DNA of 64,000 nucleotides from Thermococcus litoralis DSM 5473 (GTDB lineage Archaea; Methanobacteriota_B; Thermococci; Thermococcales; Thermococcaceae), in assembly GCF_000246985.2 (NCBI RefSeq), contig NC_022084.1, forward strand, positions 1 to 64,000, read 5' to 3'. Within the stretch, counting starts at the first letter, position 1. The number at the start of each line of letters is the position of its first letter. Under the pieces are notes generated by a model. The model saw only the letters and a program-made list of their open reading frames with translations. It had not been told where the DNA came from and made no database searches. Shown here piece by piece: positions 32,308 through 41,572 of this stretch. The position numbers and the translations under genes were made by a program.

Positions 32308-32802
32308 ATGGCAACGTTGCTTGTAACCGTGCCGGGTGGAAGAGAAGGAGATGCTGCCCTTGAACTAGAATGGGCACTTGGGGATGCAAGGGTAAGGAGA
32401 ACAAAGTGGAGAGGAGTGCTGATAGTTCGGACTTCCTTAAGCAAAGATGAGGCACTCAAGAGAATCAGAGAATTTGAGACGACGGCTATCTTCAGGGTAC
32501 TCCCCATAGAAAAGTTCGTGGAGAGCAAAAAAGAGAGGATTCTTGAGGAAGCCTTTCAGCTTGCAAAGGAATATATCAAAAAGGGAGACAGCTTTGCAGT
32601 CAGATGCAAAAGAAGAGGCAACTGGATTTCATCTGGGAAGGAGATAGAGATAGAGCTCGGAGCAAAAATAAAGGAGGAGTTAAATGCTAAAGTAGACCTC
32701 ACAAATCCAGATTGGTACGTCTGGATTGAAGTTCTCGGCAAAAAGACTGGTCTAAGCATAATCAAGCCAGAAGAAATCGTAAAAAAGAGGGTGGAGTTTT
32801 AA
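32308..32802 (+). CDS. THUMP-domain RNA-binding protein, Tan1-like
   Basis: A 164-residue protein that is essentially one THUMP domain with its N-terminal ferredoxin-like part: ATLLVTVPGGREGDAALELEW, then RGNWISSGKEIEIELGAKIKEEL and VDLTNPDWYVWIEVLG, the usual THUMP core. Proteins of this size act with a tRNA-modifying enzyme, as Tan1 does for acetylcytidine. ATG 32308 follows GAGGTGAA. No catalytic domain is fused. Confidence 0.85.
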   Translation: MATLLVTVPGGREGDAALELEWALGDARVRRTKWRGVLIVRTSLSKDEALKRIREFETTAIFRVLPIEKFVESKKERILEEAFQLAKEYIKKGDSFAVRCKRRGNWISSGKEIEIELGAKIKEELNAKVDLTNPDWYVWIEVLGKKTGLSIIKPEEIVKKRVEF

Positions 32803-32846
32803 GCTCTCACTTTTAACTTTCACTGGTATAAGTTATAAGTGCTAAG

Positions 32847-33566
32847 TTATACCTTAGGCTTGATTTTATAGACGGTTTTGTCTTCCCCGATGGCTTCAAT
32901 AAGCCCCCTATGCCTTCTAACACAGCTCTCACATTCGCCGCAGTGAATGGGCTTCCCATCTTCCGTAAAACCTTGGGGCATGTAGCATGAATTGGAATAC
33001 TCGTATTTTGCATCGAGCTCTTTCAACAGCTTTGCTATGCCCTTCTTATCCAGATTTATGAGGGGGGCGACCACTTTTACATCTACCATGGTTCCATATT
33101 TTAGCATCTCGTTTATTTTCTCCACAAATTCGGGAGTATTGTCAGGAAAAGTAACCCCTTCTTCAGCATTGAAGCCCACTATAATGTCTCCTCCTCCAAG
33201 GGCATCCAAAAGCGAAGCAGCTACAGATATTAGCACTACATTCCTTGCTGGAACCCAAACGCTCTTTGCTGTTTCTTGAGCGATTTCCATGCTTTCTAAA
33301 TCTTTTGCAGCGACTTTTGGAGTTTCCCCTCCAACTAAAGTTGTTCCCCTAATTTTGGAGAATTCCTCTAAAAACTCAAGTTTGATGACTTTCAGCGGAA
33401 CATTAAGCTCCTTTGAAAAAAACTCCGCCACTTTATTGGTTACCTTCTCCTCATTGCTGCCGTAGTTTATGGTTAGCATAATAACTTCATCATAATTTTT
33501 CTTTGCCCAGTATAAGCAAGCCGTACTGTCAAGCCCACCACTAAACAAGACAACTGCTCTTTTCAT
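32847..33566 (-). CDS. queC: 7-cyano-7-deazaguanine synthase
   Basis: A 239-residue PP-loop enzyme with [11 protein letters not shown] at the N-terminus and a C-terminal zinc site formed by the Cys in NSCYMP and CGECESC. QueC makes preQ0, the precursor of archaeosine in archaeal tRNA. It stands alone here, flanked by a convergent THUMP gene, with about 44 bp between the two stops. Confidence 0.95.
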   Translation of the reverse strand: MKRAVVLFSGGLDSTACLYWAKKNYDEVIMLTINYGSNEEKVTNKVAEFFSKELNVPLKVIKLEFLEEFSKIRGTTLVGGETPKVAAKDLESMEIAQETAKSVWVPARNVVLISVAASLLDALGGGDIIVGFNAEEGVTFPDNTPEFVEKINEMLKYGTMVDVKVVAPLINLDKKGIAKLLKELDAKYEYSNSCYMPQGFTEDGKPIHCGECESCVRRHRGLIEAIGEDKTVYKIKPKV

Positions 33567-33599
33567 TCACCTCACCCCTTCCTTGGTAGAACCTTGAGG

Positions 33600-34013
33600 T
33601 TATGAACTTTTCCAAAGAAAAACTATCACAATCAGAGACTCAAAGAACAAAAGGCTGTAAAGTAGAGCAAAAATAGTGAATACGTCAAATTTAAGTTGCC
33701 CAAATAACCTATCAGCCAAGGCCAAAACTCCAATACCTCCCATAAAGAGTGGAACGGATAGCAAAAGCAGAACAGGGATCTTTATTTTATTGACCTCCCC
33801 AAATGAATACAAAAGCGTTAAAATGCCCCAAAATAGCCAAAATACTCCGTAATTTCCCCCAACATCATCCCAATCGTAGAGAAATTCATCATACTCCCAA
33901 GTGAACTTCGCATAGTAAGCATAACCCAGATGAGATAACCCAATAAATAGTTCAAGAAGTGCAACAGCTAAGATTAGTTTTTGAATTTTTGATTTTTGGG
34001 AAAGAGTAATCAT
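33600..34013 (-). CDS. Small hypothetical membrane protein
   Basis: A 137-residue protein with four predicted membrane segments and an acidic/aromatic loop (YDEFLYDWDDVGGNYG) between the first two. I do not recognise the family. ATG 34013 is used. It lies directly downstream of the SRP RNA gene in the same orientation, but the RNA is expected to end before it. Confidence 0.6.
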   Translation of the reverse strand: MITLSQKSKIQKLILAVALLELFIGLSHLGYAYYAKFTWEYDEFLYDWDDVGGNYGVFWLFWGILTLLYSFGEVNKIKIPVLLLLSVPLFMGGIGVLALADRLFGQLKFDVFTIFALLYSLLFFESLIVIVFLWKSS

Positions 34014-34050
34014 CAAACGAAAATTGTTTTGATTTAGTTAAAATTTTTAC

Positions 34051-34368
34051 GGCGGCGGACGCGCCCGAGGGTGGGAACCCTCCTCCAGCGGCTTCCACCG
34101 AGACTTGCTCGCCCCCGCTACCCCACGAGCGCCGAACGTCCCGCCTACCGCTGCTCCCTTCCGGGCCTTGCGGGGTTCGGCGGGCAAAGGGAGTTAGCGG
34201 AGCCCTTCAGCTCCGCCTCTCCCACCGCCGGCCCCGTGGGACAGGGGCTCATGGCTCCTCTCGGCTTCCGCCGCTGGATTTAGGAACCGCCCCTCGGGCT
34301 TCGGCCCCCGCATATCGACGGTTTCGGGTTCCAGGGGACGCCGAACCCCCCAGCCTAGTCCGCCGCCA
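34051..34368 (-). ncRNA. Archaeal signal recognition particle RNA (7S RNA)
   Basis: A roughly 318-nt GC-rich block in an AT-rich genome. On the minus strand it opens with GGCGGCGGACTAGGCTGGGG and closes with complementary GCGTCCGCCGCC, forming the terminal helix. The helix 8 region has GGCCCGGAAGGGAGCAG, the conserved SRP54-binding loop with GGAG and GCAG elements. Length fits archaeal 7S RNA. The RNA scaffolds SRP19 and SRP54 for membrane targeting. Confidence 0.97.
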
Positions 34369-34385
34369 TTTTATAATATTCTCGA

Positions 34386-34399
34386 TGCCTATATAAAGG
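34386..34399 (-). promoter_or_regulatory. TATA box of the SRP RNA gene
   Basis: On the minus strand CCTTTATATAGG lies about 22-26 bases before the RNA 5' end, at the canonical archaeal spacing. It is one of the best TATA matches in the window, as expected for a highly expressed stable RNA. Confidence 0.85.
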
Positions 34400-34402
34400 T
34401 TT

Positions 34403-34538
34403 GGTAATCATCTCTGGGCCAGCCTTTACTGGGGTGAAAAAGAGATAACCCGCGAGATGGCTCTGGGTTTGATTGCGATAGGTTACTCCGGGACTGATTT
34501 CATTGAAGGCTTGGTTAGAACAAAGATTCAGCCTAGAT
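34403..34538. other. Intergenic stretch with hairpin potential
   Basis: Between the SRP promoter and the DUF99 gene end. On the plus strand GAGATAACC pairs with GGTTACTC around an inner CGC/GCG helix (about 34450-34491), and CCAG-N6-CTGG forms a smaller hairpin just before it. It could be a terminator-like structure or an unrecognised small RNA. No box C/D or convincing H/ACA layout was found. Confidence 0.3.
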
Positions 34539-35126
34539 CTACTCCTTCTTAGACTCTCCAGTAATTACGGCAGAGGCTATCATATGAGCCAATCTTAAAG
34601 GTTCAGGTATAAGGGAGCTCTTTTGGGTTAGTTTTATTATCTCCTCTGCTTGCTGTGGAGGAACCCCATAAGCTTGATAGAATACTTTCCCAGGGATTAG
34701 TTCCCTTATCTCCCCAGCTTTTCTAAGAAGCGCAATTCTCTCATCGGCATCTACAAAATGCTTTCTCAGGGCATCTTCCATGGCCTTTAAATCGGGCTTT
34801 TTCCTTATTACTATTATCACAGGCAATCCAGTTTCTTTGCTTAATCTTTCCACGTCAACGACGTTAAACCCCGCATACGTTATTCCCTTGAGCATTATAA
34901 CCCTCAAGTCCTTAAATCGGGAGTTATTTACTGCATCAATCATTTTTTTGGTTGAATCTTTACCATCGATTTCAATCCACCTTGTGACTACTCCTACAAC
35001 ATCTTGAGAACCCTTCATAACAACGCCAACTAAAATAGTGCGACCTTTTCTGAGCTTAGATTTAAAAGAAAAAGTGCCGTCATCGAAGCCGATAACCCTT
35101 ATCTGGGGCTTTACTTTCCGGATCAT
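34539..35126 (-). CDS. DUF99 family protein
   Basis: A 195-residue protein recognisable by [13 protein letters not shown] near the N-terminus and the later [13 protein letters not shown] and [12 protein letters not shown] segments, which are DUF99 (UPF0215) features. The family shares a fold with endonuclease V but its reaction is unknown. Its start overlaps the cutA stop by 4 bp, so the two form an operon. Confidence 0.88.
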   Translation of the reverse strand: MIRKVKPQIRVIGFDDGTFSFKSKLRKGRTILVGVVMKGSQDVVGVVTRWIEIDGKDSTKKMIDAVNNSRFKDLRVIMLKGITYAGFNVVDVERLSKETGLPVIIVIRKKPDLKAMEDALRKHFVDADERIALLRKAGEIRELIPGKVFYQAYGVPPQQAEEIIKLTQKSSLIPEPLRLAHMIASAVITGESKKE

Positions 35127-35428
35127 TTTGTTACCTCTAAAAGCCAGTCTAGGTATTCTTTATTAACGTGATCCACATCTATCCTTATTATTGCTGGCAC
35201 AGAATATGGATGCAGTTCTCTTAGAGCTTCTTTGAGCTCACTCCAGAGGTCAACTTTTGTCTTTAGCACTGCACCAACTTCGTTGTCCTCTTCAATCTTT
35301 CCTTGCCACCAGTAAAAAGCCTTGTGTTCCCTCAAATTGGCGCAGGCAATTAGTTTTCTCTCCAGCAGCTCTTTTGTTATCCTTTCAGCACTTTCCCAGT
35401 CAGGAAACGTTGTGTATACGAGTATCAT
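35123..35428 (-). CDS. cutA: Divalent-cation tolerance protein CutA
   Basis: The product [21 protein letters not shown] closely matches Pyrococcus CutA1, with [20 protein letters not shown] and a C-terminal [17 protein letters not shown]. It forms a very stable trimer. I chose the ATG at 35428 because it reproduces the family N-terminus; the open frame continues upstream to 35530. Expected length about 101 residues. Confidence 0.95.
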   Translation of the reverse strand: MILVYTTFPDWESAERITKELLERKLIACANLREHKAFYWWQGKIEEDNEVGAVLKTKVDLWSELKEALRELHPYSVPAIIRIDVDHVNKEYLDWLLEVTK

Positions 35429-35509
35429 CTCACCCATTTCACACACCCGGGAAGAGTTGGTAAAGATAAACTTAAATTTTATGGAGGTTACTTTTAATGG
35501 GGGGAGTGG

Positions 35510-35785
35510 ATGGAGATAGTGAGGGCACATCTAAGGATATACGGCCGAGTACAGGGAGTAGGATTTAGGTGGAGCATGCAAAGAGAAGCGAGAAAACTCG
35601 GTGTTAACGGATGGGTAAGGAATCTCCCAGATGGCAGCGTAGAGGCTGTAATTGAGGGAGAAAGGGAGAGAGTCGAGGCATTAATAGGGTGGGCACATCA
35701 GGGGCCGCCTTGGGCAAGGGTTACAAGGGTAGAGGTAGAGTGGGAAGAACCAAAGGGTGAGAAGGGATTTAGGGTAGTGGGCTAA
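35510..35785 (+). CDS. Acylphosphatase
   Basis: A 91-residue enzyme nearly identical in pattern to the Pyrococcus horikoshii acylphosphatase: [16 protein letters not shown] holds the phosphate-binding loop and Arg20, and [14 protein letters not shown] holds Asn38. It hydrolyses acyl phosphates. It is divergent from cutA, and its end overlaps a convergent regulator gene by 4 bp. Confidence 0.97.
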   Translation: MEIVRAHLRIYGRVQGVGFRWSMQREARKLGVNGWVRNLPDGSVEAVIEGERERVEALIGWAHQGPPWARVTRVEVEWEEPKGEKGFRVVG

Positions 35786-36372
35786 CCTTTGTAATTTAGC
35801 CCTTCAATAACAACTTTTTTGGGGCAGTAGTTAACTTCACAGTAACTGCATACAACTTTTTCTTTGCTCTTTTCGGGAGTGTGGAGAACGAGCTTTCTAA
35901 ACCCTGGGATGTCCTTTATTCTCATAAAAACCTCTACGGGCAGAGTCCCATCTATAACGATGTATGCTTTGGCGTCCTCTTGCCTAAGGTTCCTGCTGAA
36001 TATCTCCATTATTGGAACATCATTCTCGTAAAGGTACCTAAGCAATTCAGAAAGGGCATGGGAGTACTCCTCCTTCTCAAGTTCTATCTCAAGAACCTCC
36101 CATCCCATGATGGGTGCTACGTTTACAAGGCTTGGAAGTGGGTTTAGCTTCTCAAATATCATTCGCAGAGGATAGGTGTTTTCAATGTAATCTATGGTGT
36201 GGTAGATTATTTTCCTGTTCACACCTATTACACGAGAGAGCTCGCTTATTGGTACCTCAACGTTTCTCAGATAGATTTTTCCATTTTTCACACTTAGCCC
36301 GTTTTCAAAAAGGAACTCCGCCACCTTCCTCCTGGCTGGAAAGTTTTTAAAATAAGCATCCAATACAAGCAT
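35782..36372 (-). CDS. Predicted amino-acid metabolism regulator with ACT-like domain
   Basis: About 196 residues. The N-terminal region contains a helix-turn-helix ([21 protein letters not shown], near 40-60) and the middle part looks like an ACT ligand-binding domain ([20 protein letters not shown]). The C-terminus has [10 protein letters not shown], a possible metal site. This combination fits the archaeal group of ACT-containing regulators (COG2150). ATG 36372 follows GAGGTGGT. The effector is unknown. Confidence 0.78.
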   Translation of the reverse strand: MLVLDAYFKNFPARRKVAEFLFENGLSVKNGKIYLRNVEVPISELSRVIGVNRKIIYHTIDYIENTYPLRMIFEKLNPLPSLVNVAPIMGWEVLEIELEKEEYSHALSELLRYLYENDVPIMEIFSRNLRQEDAKAYIVIDGTLPVEVFMRIKDIPGFRKLVLHTPEKSKEKVVCSYCEVNYCPKKVVIEGLNYKG

Positions 36373-36496
36373 CACTTTTGACCACCTCTTATACAATATT
36401 GTGTACAGATGAATATTTAAGCTTTTCTCCGCAGTTCGAAGAGACAATCTTTTAAAGCGTGTATCTTAAATAAGACACGTAAGTGAAGTGAGGGTG

Positions 36497-38482
36497 ATGC
36501 CTATTCTGATCGTTGGGATTGATATAATCAGTGAAGAACCAAAACGTTTTGCCGTGGTTAGCTGGTTTAATGGAAAGATAATCAAGCACGGTGAGTTTAC
36601 TTTTTATCGACTTCTGAGATTTATAAGGGCTAAAAAACCCGATATTGTTGCCATGGACAACATCCACGAGCTTGGAGAGTACCTTAGGAAGTTTATAAGG
36701 GCAATTCCGCAGGGGACAAAGATAGTTCAGGTAACCGGCAGACCTGGAGAGCAAAAACCCCTATGGAGTCTAGCTAAGGAACACGGAATAAGAGTAGGGG
36801 ATAAGTTCAACCCCTATGAGGAAGCAAAGGTATGTGCCCTTTTAGCCGCTAAGGGAGTAGGTTATGAAGTTCTTCCTTTTGAAGATGAGGTCATTATAAA
36901 GGTCTCAAGAGGAAGAAGTCAAGGAAAAGGTGGGTGGAGTCAAGATAGATACAGGAGAAGGGTCCATAACTTAATCCAGAACAAAGTCAGAGAAATTGAA
37001 GAGACCCTCAAGAGGGCCGACATACCTTTCGACCTCGAAATTAAAGAGAAAGACCAGGGGCTGGAAAGGGGAGAGTTTAGGGTCTATACATCCAGAGAGG
37101 AGCTTGCAGGTCTTATAAAGCCCATGAAGGGGGGAGATGTTGAAATAAGAATCCGTCCGGTGGAGAGGAAGACTTTTGAGTTTGTGCCCCTAAAGAGTGA
37201 AAGCGCCATAAGAGAAAGGAAGAGCATTATTGTAGGGCTTGATCCCGGTATTACCGTTGGAATAGCCGCTTTGGATTTGAACGGCGAGATTTTAGCACTT
37301 TACAGTGAGAGAAACATGGCCGTTAGCGATATTGTGAGATTTATAAGCGAGGTTGGTCATCCAATAATAGTAGCCACCGATGTGAACCCTGCTCCCGGGT
37401 TGGTGGAGAAAATTTCTCGCTCTTTTAAGGCAATGCTCTTCGTTCCGCGGGAGAGCTTAAAAGTTGAGGAAAAGAATGAGCTTTTAAAGAACTTAGGCAT
37501 AAGCGTTGAGGACGATCACCAAAGAGATGCATTAGCTGCAGCTTACAAAGCATACCTCCGCCTGAAGCCAAAGCTTGACCATGTCGAAGCAAAACTCAGA
37601 GAGATGGGCATCACAAAGAAGGGAGAGGAAATAAAGGCTCTCGTAATCCAGGGATACAATCTTGGAGAGGCTATTTTGAAAGTAAAAGAAAAAGAAAAGA
37701 GCAAAGAAATAAAAACTGCCGAGGTAACTGAGACCTCTGTTGACGTTACTCCCTACATAGAAAAGATAAAGGAACTCGAAAATACCATAAATCTGCTGGA
37801 GAAAGAGAATCAAGAGCTAAGAGCCGTAATTGAAGAGCAGAGAAAAATTATAGAAGGCTTGGAGAATAGATTGGCAGCCTATGACGAGAGAATCAGGGAA
37901 AAGATCATCAGAGAGAAGGAGATGGAAATTAGAGAGAAAAGAATAGAGTACCTTGAGAAAGAACTTAGAGAAGCGAGATTGATAATAGAAAAGCTCAGCA
38001 AAGACTTGGTCTTGACAAAGAGGATGCACCTGTTGGAACTTAAAGGCACTGCAGTTCCTCTAAAGGTAATCGAAAACCTAACGTGGAAAGAGATTGAGGA
38101 GCTGGAGCGTTCTGCGGGTATTAAAAAAGAGGACGTCCTCTACGTTGTTAATCCCTCAGGTGCTGGAAAGAGCATAGCAGAACACCTTGCAGAAAAGAGG
38201 ATAAAAGCCCTAATAAGTGCAAAAACACTACCAAACCTTGTATATGAAACGCTAAAGGAAAACAAAATACCAGTCCTCTATGAGGATGAGATTGAAGTGA
38301 AGAGGGTTGATGACTTTGCAATAGTTGATAGGAAAGAGCTCGAAGGTGCAATAGAAGAAAAATTGAAGCGCTGGGAAGAAGAAGAAAAAGAAAGGGAAGT
38401 TCAAGAGTTCCTAAGGCTTGTTGAGGAATATCGGCTTGAGAGGATCAAGGAGCTTAAGAAAAAGGCAGAAGAAGAGCATTAA
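36497..38482 (+). CDS. DUF460 protein: RNase H-like domains with long coiled coil
   Basis: About 661 residues. The N-terminal part begins LIVGIDIISEEPKRFAVV; a second domain begins SIIVGLDPGITVGIAALDLNG and has DDHQRDALAAAYKAY, features of the RNase H/RuvC-like fold with conserved acidic residues. A highly charged coiled coil spans roughly 425-530 and a mixed C-terminal domain follows. The arrangement matches archaeal DUF460 (COG2433). A nuclease role is plausible but unproven. ATG 36497 has GAGGGTG upstream. Confidence 0.88.
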   Translation: MPILIVGIDIISEEPKRFAVVSWFNGKIIKHGEFTFYRLLRFIRAKKPDIVAMDNIHELGEYLRKFIRAIPQGTKIVQVTGRPGEQKPLWSLAKEHGIRVGDKFNPYEEAKVCALLAAKGVGYEVLPFEDEVIIKVSRGRSQGKGGWSQDRYRRRVHNLIQNKVREIEETLKRADIPFDLEIKEKDQGLERGEFRVYTSREELAGLIKPMKGGDVEIRIRPVERKTFEFVPLKSESAIRERKSIIVGLDPGITVGIAALDLNGEILALYSERNMAVSDIVRFISEVGHPIIVATDVNPAPGLVEKISRSFKAMLFVPRESLKVEEKNELLKNLGISVEDDHQRDALAAAYKAYLRLKPKLDHVEAKLREMGITKKGEEIKALVIQGYNLGEAILKVKEKEKSKEIKTAEVTETSVDVTPYIEKIKELENTINLLEKENQELRAVIEEQRKIIEGLENRLAAYDERIREKIIREKEMEIREKRIEYLEKELREARLIIEKLSKDLVLTKRMHLLELKGTAVPLKVIENLTWKEIEELERSAGIKKEDVLYVVNPSGAGKSIAEHLAEKRIKALISAKTLPNLVYETLKENKIPVLYEDEIEVKRVDDFAIVDRKELEGAIEEKLKRWEEEEKEREVQEFLRLVEEYRLERIKELKKKAEEEH

Positions 38483-38775
38483 ATCCCATTCAGGACTTCT
38501 CGAAGCAACCTCAAGTATTTCCCGGTTTCTTGAGCGCCTTTTTGAGTTATTTCCACTGCAGTTCTTGGCCTATCGGAAAAGACTTTTTTGAGTTTTACAT
38601 ACCCGGCTTTTTCAAGAACCCTAAGATGAGAATCCAGATTGCCCGGAGTTACCTCGAGTACTTCCAAGAGGTCTCTAAAGAGGGCCCTCTCCCTCGGCAG
38701 GAGGTAGAGCATGATGGCGAGCCTTATCGGGTTGCCAAGGACGCTGTTGGAGCTCAGCTCCCTGAGGGCTTCCAT
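38479..38775 (-). CDS. Winged helix-turn-helix regulator, ArsR/MarR-like
   Basis: A 98-residue DNA-binding protein: NPIRLAIMLYLL, LFRDLLEVLEVTPGNLDSHLRVLEKAGYV (recognition helix) and SDRPRTAVEIT (wing). It is the second gene of a two-gene cassette with the membrane protein at 38780-39394; the intergenic gap is 4 bp. Such pairs are common in Thermococcus, where the regulator controls its own operon. Codon third positions are GC-richer than neighbouring genes, hinting at transfer from a GC-rich relative. Confidence 0.88.
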   Translation of the reverse strand: MEALRELSSNSVLGNPIRLAIMLYLLPRERALFRDLLEVLEVTPGNLDSHLRVLEKAGYVKLKKVFSDRPRTAVEITQKGAQETGKYLRLLREVLNGI

Positions 38776-38779
38776 TTTA

Positions 38780-39394
38780 TCACCGCTCGACGGCTTTGAA
38801 GGCGGAGTAGATGTACCACATGATCGTCATCGAAAAGGCAAGCGCAACGAGAAAGCCCGCCCATGCCATCGATCCGCTCTCCATTCCCCTTGCGAGGGGG
38901 ATGCCAATAGCGGGGAGCAGGAAGGCAGGGATTATCTCGCGCTCCGCTCCGCCGTATTTGGCAAAAATCAACCACATTCCGAGGACGCCGAGGGTGATGA
39001 AGGTCAGGAAACCCATGGCACTGCTTGCTTCTCCGTTGACCCCGAGGCCCAACTGGGGAATGACCCCCCATCCAATGATCATGGCAGCCACCCAGGATGC
39101 GATGATTAGAGTTGCACCGCTTTTGGAGATTTCAACCTTCTCTCCCGTGACTTCTCCGAGCCTCTTGAACATTCTCCACGCCCTTCCCGTGAAGCTCATC
39201 GCCACGAAAAGGCCGACCGGCCAGTAAACGAGGTTGAACTGCCACGGGAGGTCGAAGAGACCCACGAGTACATAGTAGAACAGCATTACACACAGCCACG
39301 CCCCGAAGTTCATCGCCCCGTACATCTTCCCAGCTGCTATCAGCTTGCCCTCAACCCTCTCAAGCACACTTTTAAGTTCTTTAACATCTTCCAT
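38780..39394 (-). CDS. Hypothetical multi-pass membrane protein
   Basis: About 204 residues with five or six membrane segments, beginning with a soluble amphipathic helix (DVKELKSVLERVEGKLIAAG). No family recognised. It is first in a cassette with a winged-helix regulator. ATG 39394 follows GGTGAGG. Its base composition is markedly GC-richer than genes on either side. Confidence 0.7.
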   Translation of the reverse strand: MEDVKELKSVLERVEGKLIAAGKMYGAMNFGAWLCVMLFYYVLVGLFDLPWQFNLVYWPVGLFVAMSFTGRAWRMFKRLGEVTGEKVEISKSGATLIIASWVAAMIIGWGVIPQLGLGVNGEASSAMGFLTFITLGVLGMWLIFAKYGGAEREIIPAFLLPAIGIPLARGMESGSMAWAGFLVALAFSMTIMWYIYSAFKAVER

Positions 39395-39444
39395 ATTCCT
39401 CACCTTAATTTAGAATAGTACTCTTATTTATTTATAGCGTGGGG

Positions 39445-39463
39445 TTCTCTGAATTTCAGAGAA
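39445..39463. promoter_or_regulatory. 19-bp palindromic operator between divergent genes
   Basis: TTCTCTGAA-T-TTCAGAGAA is a perfect inverted repeat with 9-bp arms, lying between the regulator cassette (leftward) and the radical SAM gene (rightward). A further half-site TTTCTCTGA ends at the rightward gene's start codon (about 39488-39496). The adjacent winged-helix protein is the likely binder, by position. Confidence 0.75.
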
Positions 39464-39496
39464 AACCTTAAGCCAAATAAAAACCAAATTTCTCTG

Positions 39497-40504
39497 ATGA
39501 AAATTGAAGAGCTTTACGAAAAACAGGGCAGGGGCGTTAGGTGTCTTGTCTGTGAAAGAAGATGCTTGATAGAAGAGGGCAAGAAAGGGATATGCAGGAA
39601 CTACACCAATTTAGAGGGAAAACTGGTGCACATAGGCTATGGAAAACTGAGTGCTATCGAAAGCAGACCTATTGAAATAAAGCCCTTCTTCCATTACTAT
39701 CCAAATTCCACCGCATTGACCTTCTCCGGCTTTGGGTGCAACTTCTACTGCCCTTGGTGTCAAAACTACCATCTAAGCTTTTCCGATATTCCCGAGTGGA
39801 TCATGGAAGTTCCGCCAGAAGAGCTCGTGAGCCTAGCCTTAAAGAATGGAGATACCGGTCTTTGTGCAAGCTTTAACGAACCAGCGACCCTTTACACTTA
39901 CCTTCTGGATGTTTTTGAGCTCGGAAAAAGGAAAGAGCTATACAGCTGTTTAGTCACAAATGGTTATTTCACCCTCAAAGCTTTGAGAAATCTCATCGAA
40001 AGCGGAGCTTCGGGCTTCAGCATAGACATCAAAGGGTGCCCTAAGATGAAAGTTCTAAGCGTTGATCACAAGAAGGTTTTCAGAAACGCCAAAGAAGCAA
40101 TAAACTTAGGAGCCCATGTAGAGATGGTTTACCTTGTGGTCACAAATACCAACGATTTTGAAGAATGTTACAACTGGATTTTTAATATGCACTTAAAAAT
40201 GCTCGGAGAGGATGTTCCCCTACATATAAACCGCTATTACCCGATGAACTACTGGAAAGAGCCACCTACACCAGTAGAAAAGCTGATAAAGTTAAAGAAG
40301 ATCGCTCAAAAGGAGTACAATCTGAATTACGTTTACATTGGGAACATTGGCTCAATCGAACACGAAACGACGTATTGTCCTAAATGCGGCGAAAAGCTGA
40401 TAATACGTTCTGGCTACAAAGTGCTGAAATGGAATCTAAGGGACAACAGATGTCCCCGATGTGGCGAAAAGATTCCAGTCTATGGAGAATTCACTCGATT
40501 CTAA
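39497..40504 (+). CDS. amrS: AmmeMemoRadiSam-system radical SAM enzyme
   Basis: A 335-residue radical SAM protein. CNFYCPWC is the CX3CX2C cluster; the N-terminus has CLVCERRCLIEEGKKGIC, and the C-terminus carries two zinc-ribbon pairs, CPKCGEK and CPRCGEK. The pattern CxVCxxRC followed by GFGCNFYCPWCQN matches the AmrS/PflA-activase-like group. Its AmmeMemo partners are not seen here. The 3' end overlaps ttuA by 14 bp in convergent orientation. Substrate unknown. Confidence 0.85.
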   Translation: MKIEELYEKQGRGVRCLVCERRCLIEEGKKGICRNYTNLEGKLVHIGYGKLSAIESRPIEIKPFFHYYPNSTALTFSGFGCNFYCPWCQNYHLSFSDIPEWIMEVPPEELVSLALKNGDTGLCASFNEPATLYTYLLDVFELGKRKELYSCLVTNGYFTLKALRNLIESGASGFSIDIKGCPKMKVLSVDHKKVFRNAKEAINLGAHVEMVYLVVTNTNDFEECYNWIFNMHLKMLGEDVPLHINRYYPMNYWKEPPTPVEKLIKLKKIAQKEYNLNYVYIGNIGSIEHETTYCPKCGEKLIIRSGYKVLKWNLRDNRCPRCGEKIPVYGEFTRF

Positions 40505-41456
40505 AAGTGATTCCCTTTTCCTTTGCCTTCTCCTGCACTTGAAGCTTGAAGCTGCATGCCTTACATATCTCTCCAGTTGTCGGCTGCCCACAGATTTTGC
40601 ATCTATTGAGATCCCTATGGGCATAAGCTTTCGCCAAAAGTGGAAACATCTTATCGTAACTTCTCAGGATTTGGTACTTAGTTCCCGGGTGCTTTTCTTC
40701 CATTTCATTTATCCAGTCTCTGATTTCTGCCCTAAATGCCTCCACCGCATAGGGACACTCAGAAAAATCTACTTCAATGTTGTTCAAAACCGCATAAAGT
40801 ACTATTTCCTTCTCCGGTACTTCCCTAAGGGGTTTTATTCTCGGCACAAGACCCTCGTGAATAACTTCATAGTAAGGGCCAGTTCTCCCAAGTCTAGCCA
40901 CATCTCCACGCATAATGTTCATGAGAAACATCTGAACTTCATCGTCCAAATTATGACCAACGGCAAGCTTGTCAGCATTGACATCCTGAGCGGCATAGTT
41001 TAACAACCACCTCCTCCAAACGCCGCAGTAGGAACATGCCCCAACCCTTTCTCCCTTTTCAAAGCTCCCCATTATATTGACGGTCTCGTCGAGGGTAAAG
41101 CCTATGTATTCCTTGAAGGAATAGATGCGATGCTCTACTCCAAGCATCTTTGCATTCTTTTTCGCTATTTCAACGCTCTCTGGCCTGTAACCGGCTATTC
41201 CCTCATCTATGGTTATCGCTATTATTTCAAAAGGAAACTTCTGGCTGAGCTTGTGAAGGATGTGAAGAAGAACAACGCTGTCTTTTCCACCGCTCACTCC
41301 CACCGCTATTCTATCCCCTCTCTTAATTAATCCGTATTTTCTCACCGTCTGCTTTACTTTGCTCTCAACCATTTCATTGAAATGTTTGTGGCAGTAAAAC
41401 TTCCCCTCATATCTCGCATGATAAACAGCGTCTCTTCCACACTTTGTACATTTCAT
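40491..41456 (-). CDS. ttuA: tRNA 2-thiolation enzyme, TtuA/Ncs6 family
   Basis: A 321-residue PP-loop enzyme flanked by zinc ribbons. CTKCGRDAVYHARYEGKFYC lies at the N-terminus and CKICGQPTTGEICKAC at the C-terminus. SGGKDSVVLLH is the ATP pyrophosphatase loop; CSYCGVWRR and the later Cys in FSECPYA supply the Fe-S cluster ligands. It makes 2-thiouridine at tRNA position 54 or 34, important for heat stability. Confidence 0.93.
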   Translation of the reverse strand: MKCTKCGRDAVYHARYEGKFYCHKHFNEMVESKVKQTVRKYGLIKRGDRIAVGVSGGKDSVVLLHILHKLSQKFPFEIIAITIDEGIAGYRPESVEIAKKNAKMLGVEHRIYSFKEYIGFTLDETVNIMGSFEKGERVGACSYCGVWRRWLLNYAAQDVNADKLAVGHNLDDEVQMFLMNIMRGDVARLGRTGPYYEVIHEGLVPRIKPLREVPEKEIVLYAVLNNIEVDFSECPYAVEAFRAEIRDWINEMEEKHPGTKYQILRSYDKMFPLLAKAYAHRDLNRCKICGQPTTGEICKACSFKLQVQEKAKEKGITFRIE

Positions 41457-41572
41457 TTTTCTCTCGCCTCACTGCAGGAAGAGACTTTTCTTTAAAAAAC
41501 CTTTCCCTATAGACGAAAAGATTTAAATAAATCTTTTCGTTACTTACAGTGATAATTTTGTTGGTGATTGCT

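Noticed and set aside
34403-34538. Possible H/ACA sRNA next to the SRP gene
   Set aside because: A hairpin and an ACA-like triplet are present, but no pseudouridylation pocket with correct spacing could be drawn.
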